Of a stretch of 64,000 bases of DNA, positions 16,973-26,337 are shown in pieces. The stretch comes from Leptofilum sp041748655. GTDB taxonomy: Bacteria > Chloroflexota > Anaerolineae > Promineifilales > Promineifilaceae. The stretch is taken from contig JBGTCV010000105.1 in the NCBI GenBank assembly GCA_041748655.1, positions 25,670 through 89,669 on the forward strand, written 5' to 3'. The translations under genes and the position numbers were made by a program. Every line of letters begins with the position of its first letter. Within the stretch, counting starts at the first letter, position 1. Under the pieces are notes generated by a model that was not told where the DNA came from, did not search any database, and saw only the letters and a program-made list of their open reading frames with translations.

Positions 16973-19900
16973 ACAGATTCTTTACATTGAAGATTCCCTG
17001 GGTCAGGCGCGGATCGTTCAGAAGCAGCTGCATCGCGTCGGATACATGATCACGCTGGCTGAAAATGGTGAAACAGGGTTAATGCATCATAAAGTTGGGC
17101 AGTTTGATGTGGTGATTGTTGACCACAATCTGCCGGGATTATCGGGTCTGGACGTTCTGGACAAGCTGCTTGAGGCGGATCCCTTGCTGCCTGTAATTAT
17201 GGTAACGGGGCGTGGGGATGAGGAAACGGCCGTTAAAGCTTTGAAACTTGGTGCCAAAGATTACCTCATCAAAGATGCTGAGGCAGGTTTTATCGAACTG
17301 CTGCCTGCCGTCATCGAAAAAGTGTGTGCCCAACACCGTTTGCTGCTAGAAAAACAGCACGCCGAAGAAGCCTTGCGGGAATCAGAAACCCAATACCGTA
17401 ATTTGTTTGACCGGGTTCCGGCTGGACTATATCGCAGCACACCAGAGGGCCAGATGCTCGATGCCAATACAGCCCTGGTAGAAATATTAGGCTATGCGGA
17501 TCGTGCCACCTTATTGGCTACGCCCGCCAGTGAGTTTTATGTCAATCTAGAGGCCCGGCAGCGGCTGGTAGAGGCCTTAACAAAAAATAACGTTGTCTTT
17601 AATTATCGGACGCAAATGCGCCGACCAGATGGCAGCCTCATTATAGTAGAGGGAGATACCAGGGCGGTTTGGGACGATTCAGGCAAAACACAATATTACG
17701 AAGGCTCGCTGCGTGACGTGACAGAACGCCAGCAAATGGAGCATGAATTAGAAAGCCGCTTCCAATTTGAGCAGCTGATTTCCCGTCTCTCATCCCAATT
17801 CATCACGCTCTCCGTTGGTACCGATTTTAACCACAAATTAGTTGCAGGTTTACAGCTTGTGTCCCACTTTTTGAGGGCCGATTGGGCGGTCTTACTGCAA
17901 CTTTCAGACAGCTTGCACAGGTTTGAACCCACACACACCTGGGCCACCCCAGGTGTTGAAGCTGCGCCTCTCCTGGAAAAGATTGACCATCAACTTGGCT
18001 GGGTTCGTGATCGCATCATGACTGGCGAGGCTGTCATCGTTACGCCTGTCGATTCCACCCATTCCAACCTGAACCCTGAAACGCAAATTCTGCAACAAGC
18101 GGGCGTGAAATCGTTTCTGTCACTGCCTTTATTGGTTGACAAAATTGTTGTTGGCGCACTTTCATTCGCTGCGCTGCATGAGCCTCGCACCTGGTTGGCC
18201 CAATTGGCGGAGCGGGCACAGTTGATTGGGGAAATTTTTGCCAATGCGCTTTTGCGGCAGCGGGCCGAAGATGGCTTACGTGAATCCATGAGCCGCTATA
18301 AAATGCTCTTCGATATGGCCCCGGTGCCTATTTACACGAAGGATTTAAACGGCCGTTACACAAGTTCCAACCAGGAAAACATGAAATATTGGGCACAAAA
18401 TCCGCTCGGTCATACCGATGCGGAGCTGCTGCCCCCGCACGTAGCGGCAGCGCTGCGTACAGCCGACCGTCAGGTCATCGAAACGGGCAAAGAGCCAGTA
18501 TTCGAAGAGACGCTCCCCTCGCCATTAGGACAACGCACGTTCCTGTCTAAAAAAATCCCCCTGCACGACGCCGATGGCAACATCAGCGGCATTCTGTGCA
18601 GCAGTCTGGATATTACCGAGCAAAAACAGGCTGAAACTGCATTGCGCGAAAGCGAAGAGCGCTTCGCCTTACTGGCAGAAGCTGCCTTTGAAGGCATTGC
18701 TATCTCCGACAAAGGACACATCCTGGATATAAATAACCGGCTGGCAGAAATGCTGGGGTATCTGCCTTCTGAGCTTCGTCTTAAATCAATTATGGATTTT
18801 GTTGCCCCTGAATCCAGGAAACAGGTAAAGCAAAACATAGAAAGCGGTTATGAAGGAGTTTATGAACACCAGGCAATTCGCAAAGACGGCACCGTATTTC
18901 CAGTAGAAGTGCGCGACAAAACACTTTTCCACGGCGAGCGCATCATTCGCGTTACAGCCATTCGTGATATTAGCGACCGCAAGCAAACTGAAGAAGAACT
19001 GCAAAAATATCGGCAACATCTGGAAGAATTAGTCGCCAGGCGCACGGCCGAATTATCCGTTGCCAAAGAACAAGCCGAAGCCGCCAACAGAGCCAAAAGC
19101 GCTTTTCTGGCAAATATGAGCCATGAACTACGCACCCCACTCAACGCCATTTTAGGGTTTGCCCAGCTGCTGAAGCGCACACCCTATACAGATGATAAGC
19201 AACGACGCTATCTAACAACCATCAATCAAAGCGGCATACACCTCTCACATCTGATCAATGAAATTCTGGAGATGGCAAAAATAGAAGCGGGACACGTTAC
19301 CCTGAACAAATCTGGTTTTGATTTACACCAAACGTTGGATGACCTGGCAGCCATGATGCAGCTTCATGCCCACAAAAAGGGCCTGAAATTTTACAATCAG
19401 CGCACAGCCGATGTTCCCCGCTTTATCAGGGCAGATCAAGGCAAATTGCGCCAGGTACTTATCAATTTACTTAACAATGCCATCCAATACACCCCGCAAG
19501 GAATGGTGTCGCTACAGGTAACACAGCACAATCCGCACCTGGTTGGGCATCATCTTTATTTCACCATAACAGATACCGGTATTGGTATCGCCCCGGAAGA
19601 ATTGGCCCACTTATTTACCCCATTTACCCAGTCAACAGCCGGGCAGCAAGTACAAACCGGCACAGGCTTAGGCTTATCGATCAGCAAAGAATACGTCCAG
19701 TTAATGGGGGGAGACATTACCGTTGCAAGCCAGGTCAACCAGGGAACAACTTTCCAATTTGATATTCAAGCCGACCGCATCCAGGATGATGAACTGCCCA
19801 CACAGCTGCCGCAGCGCGTTATCGGGTTGGAATCGGGCCAGCCCCAATACCGCATGTTGGTAGCTGAAGACCAATCGGACAGCCGCGATTTGTTGTGCCA

Positions 19901-20492
19901 ATTGCTTGAAGATGTGGGCTTTCCCGTTCGTGTGGTGACGAACGGACAGGAAGCGATCGAACAGTTCAAAAAATGGCGGCCTCATCTTATCTGGATGGAT
20001 ATGCGTATGCCGGTTTTGAGCGGAGAAGAAGCAACGCAAATCATTAAGAAATCACACCAGGGAAAGCAGACCAAGATTGTTGCCCTGACAGCGAGTGCGT
20101 TTGAAGATGATCGCACCACATTTTTAGCCTCTGGCTGCGATGATTTTGTGCGCAAACCGTTTCGTGAAATGGAAATTTTTGACAAAATCGCGCTGCATCT
20201 CGGCGTAAAATATGTTTATGAAAAGGGGGATTCCTCGCTATTTTTTGAACCCATTGAAGATGCGCATCAACTGCTTGCCTCGCTAGCGCTTGTTTCTGAC
20301 GAATGGCTTGATCTACTGCACCAGGCTGCCAACAAGGCGCGTGGTGATCAAACAGTGGCTTTGTTGCAAAAAGTCGAGTCGTCTTATCCCCAATTAGCGC
20401 AGACGCTTAACAGATGGGTGCTTGATTTTCGATTTGACAAGATTGCAGATTTAATAGAACGGCACAAGGAAAATGACAATGACAGACGCTAA
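16959..20492 (+). CDS. Receiver-PAS-GAF-PAS-PAS hybrid histidine kinase
   Basis: 1177 residues. Receiver at 4-125 (ILYIEDSLGQARIVQKQL, VVIVDHNLPGLSG, LIKDAE), PAS at about 145-265 (VPAGLYRSTPEGQMLDANTAL), GAF at about 290-430, PAS at about 445-555 (APVPIYTKDLNGRYTSSN) and about 565-690 (AFEGIAISDKGHILDINNRL). The kinase core has NMSHELRTPLNAILGFAQLL near 720 and DTGIGI, and a terminal receiver near 960-1080 (MLVAEDQSDSRDLLCQLL, IWMDMRMPVLSG, DDFVRKPF). The kinase core, last receiver and tail are clearly paralogous to the preceding gene, suggesting tandem duplication. It overlaps the next gene by 20 bases. Cytoplasmic. Confidence 0.93.
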   Translation: MTSSKQILYIEDSLGQARIVQKQLHRVGYMITLAENGETGLMHHKVGQFDVVIVDHNLPGLSGLDVLDKLLEADPLLPVIMVTGRGDEETAVKALKLGAKDYLIKDAEAGFIELLPAVIEKVCAQHRLLLEKQHAEEALRESETQYRNLFDRVPAGLYRSTPEGQMLDANTALVEILGYADRATLLATPASEFYVNLEARQRLVEALTKNNVVFNYRTQMRRPDGSLIIVEGDTRAVWDDSGKTQYYEGSLRDVTERQQMEHELESRFQFEQLISRLSSQFITLSVGTDFNHKLVAGLQLVSHFLRADWAVLLQLSDSLHRFEPTHTWATPGVEAAPLLEKIDHQLGWVRDRIMTGEAVIVTPVDSTHSNLNPETQILQQAGVKSFLSLPLLVDKIVVGALSFAALHEPRTWLAQLAERAQLIGEIFANALLRQRAEDGLRESMSRYKMLFDMAPVPIYTKDLNGRYTSSNQENMKYWAQNPLGHTDAELLPPHVAAALRTADRQVIETGKEPVFEETLPSPLGQRTFLSKKIPLHDADGNISGILCSSLDITEQKQAETALRESEERFALLAEAAFEGIAISDKGHILDINNRLAEMLGYLPSELRLKSIMDFVAPESRKQVKQNIESGYEGVYEHQAIRKDGTVFPVEVRDKTLFHGERIIRVTAIRDISDRKQTEEELQKYRQHLEELVARRTAELSVAKEQAEAANRAKSAFLANMSHELRTPLNAILGFAQLLKRTPYTDDKQRRYLTTINQSGIHLSHLINEILEMAKIEAGHVTLNKSGFDLHQTLDDLAAMMQLHAHKKGLKFYNQRTADVPRFIRADQGKLRQVLINLLNNAIQYTPQGMVSLQVTQHNPHLVGHHLYFTITDTGIGIAPEELAHLFTPFTQSTAGQQVQTGTGLGLSISKEYVQLMGGDITVASQVNQGTTFQFDIQADRIQDDELPTQLPQRVIGLESGQPQYRMLVAEDQSDSRDLLCQLLEDVGFPVRVVTNGQEAIEQFKKWRPHLIWMDMRMPVLSGEEATQIIKKSHQGKQTKIVALTASAFEDDRTTFLASGCDDFVRKPFREMEIFDKIALHLGVKYVYEKGDSSLFFEPIEDAHQLLASLALVSDEWLDLLHQAANKARGDQTVALLQKVESSYPQLAQTLNRWVLDFRFDKIADLIERHKENDNDRR

Positions 20493-22203
20493 ACATGATA
20501 CCTTGAATGGCAATATTCTGATCGTTGACGATACGCTGCCCAACCTGCATCTGTTATCGCAGATGTTGACAGAACAGGGCTACCTGGTGCGTGGGGTTCC
20601 AAGTGGGCAGATGGCATTAACGGCCGTTGCCGCCGAACCTCCCCAGCTCATTTTACTCGATGTCAACATGCCCGATATGAACGGGTACGAAGTTTGCCGC
20701 CGCCTGAAAGCCGCAAGCCATAGCGCTGGCATCCCCGTCATTTTTATCAGCGCATTGGGCGAAGTCTGGGACAAACTCACCGCGTTTTCCGTTGGCGGCG
20801 TAGATTACATCACCAAACCTTTTCAACTACAAGAAGTACTGGCCCGTGTAAAAACGCACCTGACCTTGCACAATCTACGCCAGCAGCTCGAAATAAATAA
20901 CGAACAACTCCAACATGAAATTGACGAACGCAAACGAACCGAAACAGAACTGCAAAAACTTAACGAAAAGTTGGAGGACCGCGTGGCCCAGCGGACAGAA
21001 GAGCTGGTTCAGGCCAATGCCAAATTACAGGCAGAAATGGATGAACGCCAGCGCACAGAAGCGGCCATGCGTCAGGCCCAAAAGCTGGAAAATTTAGGCG
21101 TGCTTTCCAGCGGAATTGCCCATGACTTCAACAATTTGTTAACCGCTATGATGACCGAAAGCTCATTGGCTCTCTTAAAAACCCCACTACAAAGCCCATC
21201 ACGTATGCACAATGAAAAGGTCATTCGCATAACAGAACGGGCCGCTAGCCTGACACGCCAATTGCTGGCCTATGCAGGCAAAGAACGTTTTGAACGCATC
21301 CCGCTGGATCTCAACCTGATTTTGGAAGATAACCTCAGTCTACTCAATGCCACCATACCCAAAAATATTGAGTTACACGCAACCCTGAACCCCGATTCAG
21401 GCTTCATTTTGGCCGATGCTGGCCAAATTCAACAAGTCATCATGAACTTGATTATCAATGCGGCTGAAGCTTATGATGGTCAGGCGGGAACGGTTCACAT
21501 ACAAACAAGGTTGGCAGAGTTACATGAAGACCGCGGTTCAGGGAAAAACAGGAAAGGCGCTCTCTCTGCCGGTCAATATATTTGCCTGAGCATTATCGAT
21601 AAAGGCAAAGGTATGCATGAGGAAACCTTGTCCAACATCTTTGACCCGTTTTTCTCTACAAAAACAAGCGGGCGGGGGCTTGGTTTGTCCGCTTTACAAG
21701 GAATTGTGCAAGGACACCAGGGGCAAATCGAAGTCATCAGCCAGCCCGGGCGCGGGACAACCTTTCACGTCTGGTTCCCGATCATTCACCATGAAAGCGA
21801 ACCGGCCCCAGCTATTGAGCCAGCCGCGCACAAAAACTTTGGCACGATTCTGTTAGTAGATGATGAAGTCGCTATCCGTACCGCGCTTGCGGAGATACTG
21901 GAAATATCCGGGTTTACGGTGCTGTCTGCGCCCAATGGGCAAGAAGCATTGACAATTTTTCAGGAACAAGTGGATGAACTGGTCCTAATTGTCATGGATA
22001 TAGGGATGCCGGTGATGATGGGTACAGAAGCAGTTACGCAAATCCGGGCGATAAATGCCAATGTTCCTATCATTCTTCTCTCTGGCTATGGGGAACAGGA
22101 AATTGCCGTAAACATGAGCCAGAGTGAAAACACACAGTTCCTGAGAAAGCCGTTTTCACTTGAAAAACTGATGACAAAAATTGCCAAAGCCGTGCGCCTC
22201 TGA
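20473..22203 (+). CDS. Receiver-kinase-receiver hybrid histidine kinase
   Basis: 576 residues. Receiver at 12-130 (ILIVDDTLPNLHLLSQML, LILLDVNMPDMNG, ITKPFQ), a coiled coil at about 140-210 with two repeats of DERKRTETEL / DERQRTEAAM, a kinase core of the NtrB-like type (LSSGIAHDFNNLLTAMM, NLIINAAEA, DKGKGM, KTSGRGLGLSALQGIV), and a last receiver at about 455-576 (ILLVDDEVAIRTALAEIL, LIVMDIGMPVMMG, FLRKPFS). It ends the three-gene kinase run. Two receivers around one kinase core suggest it relays phosphate from the upstream hybrid kinases. Confidence 0.93.
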   Translation: MTMTDAKHDTLNGNILIVDDTLPNLHLLSQMLTEQGYLVRGVPSGQMALTAVAAEPPQLILLDVNMPDMNGYEVCRRLKAASHSAGIPVIFISALGEVWDKLTAFSVGGVDYITKPFQLQEVLARVKTHLTLHNLRQQLEINNEQLQHEIDERKRTETELQKLNEKLEDRVAQRTEELVQANAKLQAEMDERQRTEAAMRQAQKLENLGVLSSGIAHDFNNLLTAMMTESSLALLKTPLQSPSRMHNEKVIRITERAASLTRQLLAYAGKERFERIPLDLNLILEDNLSLLNATIPKNIELHATLNPDSGFILADAGQIQQVIMNLIINAAEAYDGQAGTVHIQTRLAELHEDRGSGKNRKGALSAGQYICLSIIDKGKGMHEETLSNIFDPFFSTKTSGRGLGLSALQGIVQGHQGQIEVISQPGRGTTFHVWFPIIHHESEPAPAIEPAAHKNFGTILLVDDEVAIRTALAEILEISGFTVLSAPNGQEALTIFQEQVDELVLIVMDIGMPVMMGTEAVTQIRAINANVPIILLSGYGEQEIAVNMSQSENTQFLRKPFSLEKLMTKIAKAVRL

Positions 22204-22227
22204 GGATGTGCATACTGCGGAATTTGG

Positions 22228-22638
22228 TCAGGAGATTTGGTTAAGGCGGGCTTGCAGGTTAGTAACGGCCGTTTCCCACCCTTCATACCCCTCACTCGCC
22301 AGCCACTCCTGCCGCAGCTCCGACTTGGCCAGCACGCGGGCCACCGCTTTACGCGCCATCTCAACGAATTCCGGCTTTACCAGCATCGGGCTGTTTTGCG
22401 CCAGCCATGCGGCCAGCTCATCAGGCGGATTGTCGGGCGGAAAGCCTGCCGCAGCGGCCACACATTCGGCCGCCGCCAGCACCTCGCTGGCTTCGTAAGC
22501 GTCCAGTTCATCCGCCTCAATCATGCTCGCTACGCCCGCCAGCGTCCGGTCGATCAGCCGAAAATCGTTCTCACCAAAATCGTACAGCCAATCCTGGGCG
22601 GCATCATTCTGAAAATTGCCGGGGCCCCTTGCACCCAT
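22228..22638 (-). CDS. DUF4259 protein
   Basis: 136 residues beginning MGARGPGNFQNDAAQDWLYDFG, the N-terminal signature of the DUF4259 family, followed by helices with EASEVLAAAECVAAAAGFPPDN. The ribosome site AGGAG is 10 bases upstream of ATG. The family has no assigned function; members are small, soluble and found singly. It converges with the kinase run (25 bases apart). Confidence 0.8.
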   Translation of the reverse strand: MGARGPGNFQNDAAQDWLYDFGENDFRLIDRTLAGVASMIEADELDAYEASEVLAAAECVAAAAGFPPDNPPDELAAWLAQNSPMLVKPEFVEMARKAVARVLAKSELRQEWLASEGYEGWETAVTNLQARLNQIS

Positions 22639-22676
22639 TTTTCACTCCTTGTCTGCTTGCGTGCAGTTGTGTCCAA

Positions 22677-23447
22677 TTATGCGAGAGAGGGTAATCGTTT
22701 GTCTAGCGATGGCAGGTTGGCGCGGGCATCTCTCATGCGCTGATCATAGATGAAATCGGCCGTTTTTTCGATGCGCCATTGGTTACCATGGAAATCGTTC
22801 AAGGCAGAGGCGATTTCGTAGAAGTTCCAGCGGTCGTTGCTGTCCAGCAGGTAAAGGTCGGGGGTGGCGTGGGCAAGGTTTTGCAGGGCAACGGCCGTAT
22901 CCGCCAAAAAGCTGCACGCCGGGAACCATTTCTCGCTGGCCCGCACCACCTCCTGCTTCGCCAGAAAATCAATCATATTATTGCTTTCCGGCAAATCGCC
23001 AATTTGCCAGCCCAGCCGGGCAATGATGGCCTCTGGATTGGCGTCGCGCACCTGCTGCTCGGCAGTATATTTTTCATAGCCGTACCCCTCGCGGGCGTCG
23101 GGCACCGATTCCGGGGTGAACGGACCAACGGCATCGTCGGTGAAAACCATAACGGAGCTGGTAAAAACAAAGCGGATGTTGAGCTGGTGGCACAATTGGG
23201 CCAGCTGCGTGGGCCAGGTGACATTCATCACCCAGCCTTCGTTGGCGATACCGGTCGGGTTGGAGGCAACGGCCAGGTGAAACAGGACATCTGGGTTAAT
23301 AAGCTGGAGAAATCGCTCGGCGGCCGTGAGATTGAGCGGCGGAACGCCCGTGCGATCCCAGCCCCATAGGCTGTGCCCATTGGCCAACAGCTGCCTCTTC
23401 AAAGCGGCACCTACCGTGCCATTTACACCGGTGACAAGATAGTTCAT
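22677..23447 (-). CDS. NAD(P)-dependent epimerase/reductase, RmlD-like extended SDR
   Basis: 256 residues. N-terminal Rossmann motif MNYLVTGVNGTVGAALKRQL (TGxxGxxG), PDVLFHLAVASNPTG, VFTSSVMVF with the catalytic Ser/Thr, and YGYEK carrying the Tyr-x3-Lys pair. The arrangement is that of RmlD-type nucleotide-sugar reductases and related short extended SDRs. No sugar-biosynthesis neighbours are present, so the substrate is open. Start ATG has no clear ribosome site. About 40 bases separate it from the DUF4259 gene on the same strand. Confidence 0.85.
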   Translation of the reverse strand: MNYLVTGVNGTVGAALKRQLLANGHSLWGWDRTGVPPLNLTAAERFLQLINPDVLFHLAVASNPTGIANEGWVMNVTWPTQLAQLCHQLNIRFVFTSSVMVFTDDAVGPFTPESVPDAREGYGYEKYTAEQQVRDANPEAIIARLGWQIGDLPESNNMIDFLAKQEVVRASEKWFPACSFLADTAVALQNLAHATPDLYLLDSNDRWNFYEIASALNDFHGNQWRIEKTADFIYDQRMRDARANLPSLDKRLPSLA

Positions 23448-23466
23448 GAAAAAAGTGACGCACAGT

Positions 23467-23522
23467 TTCTCAGAGAAAGATCTGTGCTCATCTGCGCAAT
23501 TTGCGAAATCTGCGGATAAATG
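23467..23522. repeat. Dispersed 'CTGCG/TTTGCG' repeat
   Basis: Reads CATCTGCGCAATTTGCGAAA followed by TCTGCGGATAAA. Same word family as at 1568, 26279, 27690 and 29032. It fills the gap between the reductase and the DEAD-box helicase genes. Confidence 0.6.
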
Positions 23523-23525
23523 CTT

Positions 23526-25073
23526 TTAATTTTGGCGGGAACGGCCGCTTGAACGACGCCGGCTTCTGCTCGACTTGTCCGATCGATCGTCTCGCCGATC
23601 GTCTCGTCGATCCTCTCGCCGGGGGTCTCGCCGGGGTACCACCTCTTCCACTGTTACGGGCGGTGCATGCAGCGACTGCTGGTAATAATCGTCCAGCAGC
23701 ATTGCCACCAGGGCCACCCCTTCTTCATCGTTGGCCAACTCTTTGACCATTGGCACAAAGCGCTGAAGCCGCTCGATGCGCAGCTTGTCCCGTTCGCGCA
23801 TGTCAGCTTCCAGGCGCACGATCATGCGTTCCCCTAGCACTTTGGCCAGCGCGGCTTCATCGGGAGACGGCCGTTCCTCAAACGCAATGTTGTACTGCTT
23901 GGTAATCTTCTTTAGCTGAACCTGCTCGGTAAAATCACCCACCAGGGTGATGGCCACGCCCGTGGCCCCCGCCCGCCCGGTACGCCCGGCGCGGTGGATG
24001 TACAGCTCAGGGTCGTCTGGCACTTCGTACTGAAAAACGTGGGACAAATCAGAGATGTCGATACCCCGTGCGGCCACATCGGTGGCGACCAAAAAGCGCA
24101 GTTTGCCCTGCCGCAGCTTGGCCATTACTTTTTCTCGGTCCGCCTGGGCCAGATCGCCGCTGAGTTCATCCGCATTGTAGCCAAACCGTTGCAGCACCAC
24201 AGCGACGTAATGAACGCGCTGCCGGGTATTGCAAAAGATGATGGCTGAATCGGGATTTTCCAGCTCGATGAGCCGGATGAGGGTGCGGTCTTTTTCCAGC
24301 GAGGAGACCATCACGGTCTGGTGCGACGTATCGGCAACGTGGACATGATCCCGGCTGAGGCTGAGAAAGTCTGGTTTTTCCATGAACTGCCGCGCTAGGC
24401 TGCGCACGGTGTGGGGGAAGGTGGCAGAGAACATGCAGGTGTGCGTAACGCCGGGTAAATAGGCCTGAATGCGTCGCATATCTGGGTAGAAGCCCATGCT
24501 GAGCATCCGGTCGGCTTCGTCAAAGATGAGCACTTTAAGCTGCTTGAGCGACATCGAGCCGCGCAGCAGGTGGTCCAGCACGCGCCCCGGTGTGCCCACG
24601 ATCAGGTGGGTGCCTTCGCGCAGCGCCTTCAGCTGGGGCCCATAGCCAACGCCACCATAAACGGCCGTTACCCGCAGCCCGCTATCGCCAAAGAGGGTAG
24701 CCGCTTCGGCGACGACCTGGGTGGCCAGCTCTCGCGTGGGCACCAGCACCAGCGCCTGGGTGCTGTCCTGGAACCGGTTCACCAGCTCCATGATGGGCAT
24801 GATGAACGCCCCCGTTTTGCCGCTGCCGGTACGCGCCTGCACCATCAACGGCCGTCCGGCCATGATGTACGGCATCGCTTTAGACTGCACGGGCGTCAGG
24901 CTGGCCCAGCCTGCGCGGGAAACCGCTTCGATCAGCCGGGGCGTCAAATCAGCCAACTGAACAGAAGGGAGACTGTCTTCTGGCTCTTCGATTTCGGTGT
25001 CGGGTTCCATTTGGATGGCGATTGGCTCGTTAATTTCTTCTTCTATTTGTTTGATTGGTTCTGTTTCACTCAT
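23526..25073 (-). CDS. DEAD-box ATP-dependent RNA helicase
   Basis: 515 residues. An acidic N-terminal 30 residues, then all DEAD-box motifs: Q-motif region (GWASLTPVQSKAMPYI), ARTGSGKT (I), PTRELATQ (Ia), TPGRVLD (Ib), FDEADRML (II), SATFP (III), ATDVAARGIDI (V) and HRAGRTGRAG (VI). The C-terminus is a basic tail rich in RRD/RRDD/RRS repeats (about 470-515) that probably binds RNA. It belongs to the CshA/DeaD/RhlE group acting in ribosome assembly, RNA decay or cold adaptation. Single-gene transcript by spacing. One AACGGCCGC-type word lies in the tail-coding part. Confidence 0.95.
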   Translation of the reverse strand: MSETEPIKQIEEEINEPIAIQMEPDTEIEEPEDSLPSVQLADLTPRLIEAVSRAGWASLTPVQSKAMPYIMAGRPLMVQARTGSGKTGAFIMPIMELVNRFQDSTQALVLVPTRELATQVVAEAATLFGDSGLRVTAVYGGVGYGPQLKALREGTHLIVGTPGRVLDHLLRGSMSLKQLKVLIFDEADRMLSMGFYPDMRRIQAYLPGVTHTCMFSATFPHTVRSLARQFMEKPDFLSLSRDHVHVADTSHQTVMVSSLEKDRTLIRLIELENPDSAIIFCNTRQRVHYVAVVLQRFGYNADELSGDLAQADREKVMAKLRQGKLRFLVATDVAARGIDISDLSHVFQYEVPDDPELYIHRAGRTGRAGATGVAITLVGDFTEQVQLKKITKQYNIAFEERPSPDEAALAKVLGERMIVRLEADMRERDKLRIERLQRFVPMVKELANDEEGVALVAMLLDDYYQQSLHAPPVTVEEVVPRRDPRREDRRDDRRDDRSDKSSRSRRRSSGRSRQN

Positions 25074-25286
25074 TTAAATTTTGCAAATTGCTTCGTTCCT
25101 ATTTGGCAACTTCATGGGCCAGACAAAAAGGCAATAAGCCCTCATATATTTTTTTGTTCGTATCAACCATAAAGTCTAGCGCAAAACGGCCGTTTCCGCA
25201 CCTTCTTTAACGCAAGAGCAGGTTACATAGCAGGTACATCTTGCGTATTTTTTTTCGCCTGCACCCTGGTGCGTTCTGCTGCGAGG

Positions 25287-25997
25287 CTAAACCATCTGCC
25301 AGGCACAAAAGAAGATCAGCCCGACATAAGAAAGCGCCGTCAACAGCGACGGCCGTTTTGCCAAATACCAGATGCGCGGCGGGGCAAAGAGCAAAACCAG
25401 CAGCCCAAATGCGCCAATCAGGCCCAGCACACCGCTGAAGAACTGGGTGGCTTGCAAAACGGCCGTTCCCAACACCACCATCCCGTTCACCCCCAGCAGT
25501 GCCAACAGCGCCAGCCCGGCATAATTGCGCGACTGTTCCTCAATCGTCACCCGCACCGAGGCGCTGAGTACCAGCACGTAAAACAGCGAGGTGGCAATCC
25601 AAGCCGCCGGCCCGTACACAAAAAAGGAAGACGATTCTCCCGCGCCCAAAATTCGGTCATCCACCACAAAGATGGAATCCCAATAGCCAAACTGCTGCAA
25701 AAAGAGGACCGCCAGCGCCAGGGCAAACCCAATGGCCAGCAGCCGCATGGTAAGCGTTCCCGTCAGCCAGGCGGGCAGGCGGGAGATCCGGTCGGCGTCG
25801 GCGGTGGGTTCCAGTTTGCGGATGAGGTAAACGGCCGTACAGTACACCACAAACACCCCGCTGATAATCAGCACATTGATCGTCCCTGGCGCCGCAAACT
25901 GCGCCGAAAGCGTGGGCAGCAGCAAAATAACCCCAGCCACCCCCACCGCATCCGCCAGCAGAGGCAAAATCAGTAATAAACGTTCTTTCTGTTTCAC
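25287..25997 (-). CDS. Six-helix integral membrane protein of unknown function
   Basis: 236 residues, GTG start with GAGAGG eight bases upstream. Hydrophobic segments lie at about 8-30, 38-58, 82-104, 127-150, 160-180 and 185-207, with a last one at about 216-234. There are few polar residues within the helices apart from a DDRILGAGESSSFF loop. No motif that I recognise. Its 3' neighbour region is empty apart from one palindrome copy. Confidence 0.75.
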   Translation of the reverse strand: MKQKERLLLILPLLADAVGVAGVILLLPTLSAQFAAPGTINVLIISGVFVVYCTAVYLIRKLEPTADADRISRLPAWLTGTLTMRLLAIGFALALAVLFLQQFGYWDSIFVVDDRILGAGESSSFFVYGPAAWIATSLFYVLVLSASVRVTIEEQSRNYAGLALLALLGVNGMVVLGTAVLQATQFFSGVLGLIGAFGLLVLLFAPPRIWYLAKRPSLLTALSYVGLIFFCAWQMV

Positions 25998-26057
25998 AAG
26001 CGACCTCTCAATTTAGGGCTTCTATCCTGGCTGTTTCCCCAAATTAGCAACGGATTG

Positions 26058-26185
26058 GGGTCTTCAGGATTTCGTGAGGTTGACAAGCCGTGATGCGTGA
26101 AACGTGAAACGTGACCAGAGAGGCATCACGTTTCACGCATCACGTTTCACGCCAAACCCCACGAAATCCTCAAGACCCTTTTTTT
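26058..26185. repeat. Large hairpin repeat with GTGAAACGTGA core
   Basis: Outer arms of about 22 bases (GGGTCTTCAGGATTTCGTG at 26058-26079 and its complement ending at 26178, two mismatches) enclose a core in which GATGCGTGAAACGTGA words are repeated in both orientations. Seven T residues follow the right arm. It lies between divergent genes, so it is more likely a mobile or REP-type repeat than a terminator. The 340-base gap 25998-26337 holds only this and the next repeat. Confidence 0.7.
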
Positions 26186-26278
26186 CTGGCTTGTCCAGAT
26201 TAGAATGATCTTAACAGAATTTCAGAAAAAGAAATGATGAAACTTCTTGCCAACTGGCAAATCATGGTCTAATCTTAA

Positions 26279-26318
26279 AACCGAAATCTGCGCCATTTGC
26301 GTAATCTGTGGCTTTTCC
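26279..26318. repeat. Dispersed 'CTGCG/TTTGCG' repeat
   Basis: GAAATCTGCGCCATTTGCGT then AATCTGTGGCTTTT. It overlaps an alternative GTG start at 26308, which is why the downstream ATG at 26338 is preferred for the next gene. Confidence 0.6.
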
Positions 26319-26337
26319 AACCAACAAAAGGCAATCT

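Noticed and set aside
22779..23369. Long frame opposite the RmlD-like gene
   Set aside because: Composition is that of an antisense shadow of a GC-rich gene; the opposite strand has clear SDR motifs. The same applies to long frames at 1875-2579, 27865-28782 and 44716-45354.
26058..26185. Intrinsic terminator call for the hairpin plus T tract
   Set aside because: It lies between two divergently transcribed genes, so there is no upstream transcript on the + strand to terminate; repeat is the better description.
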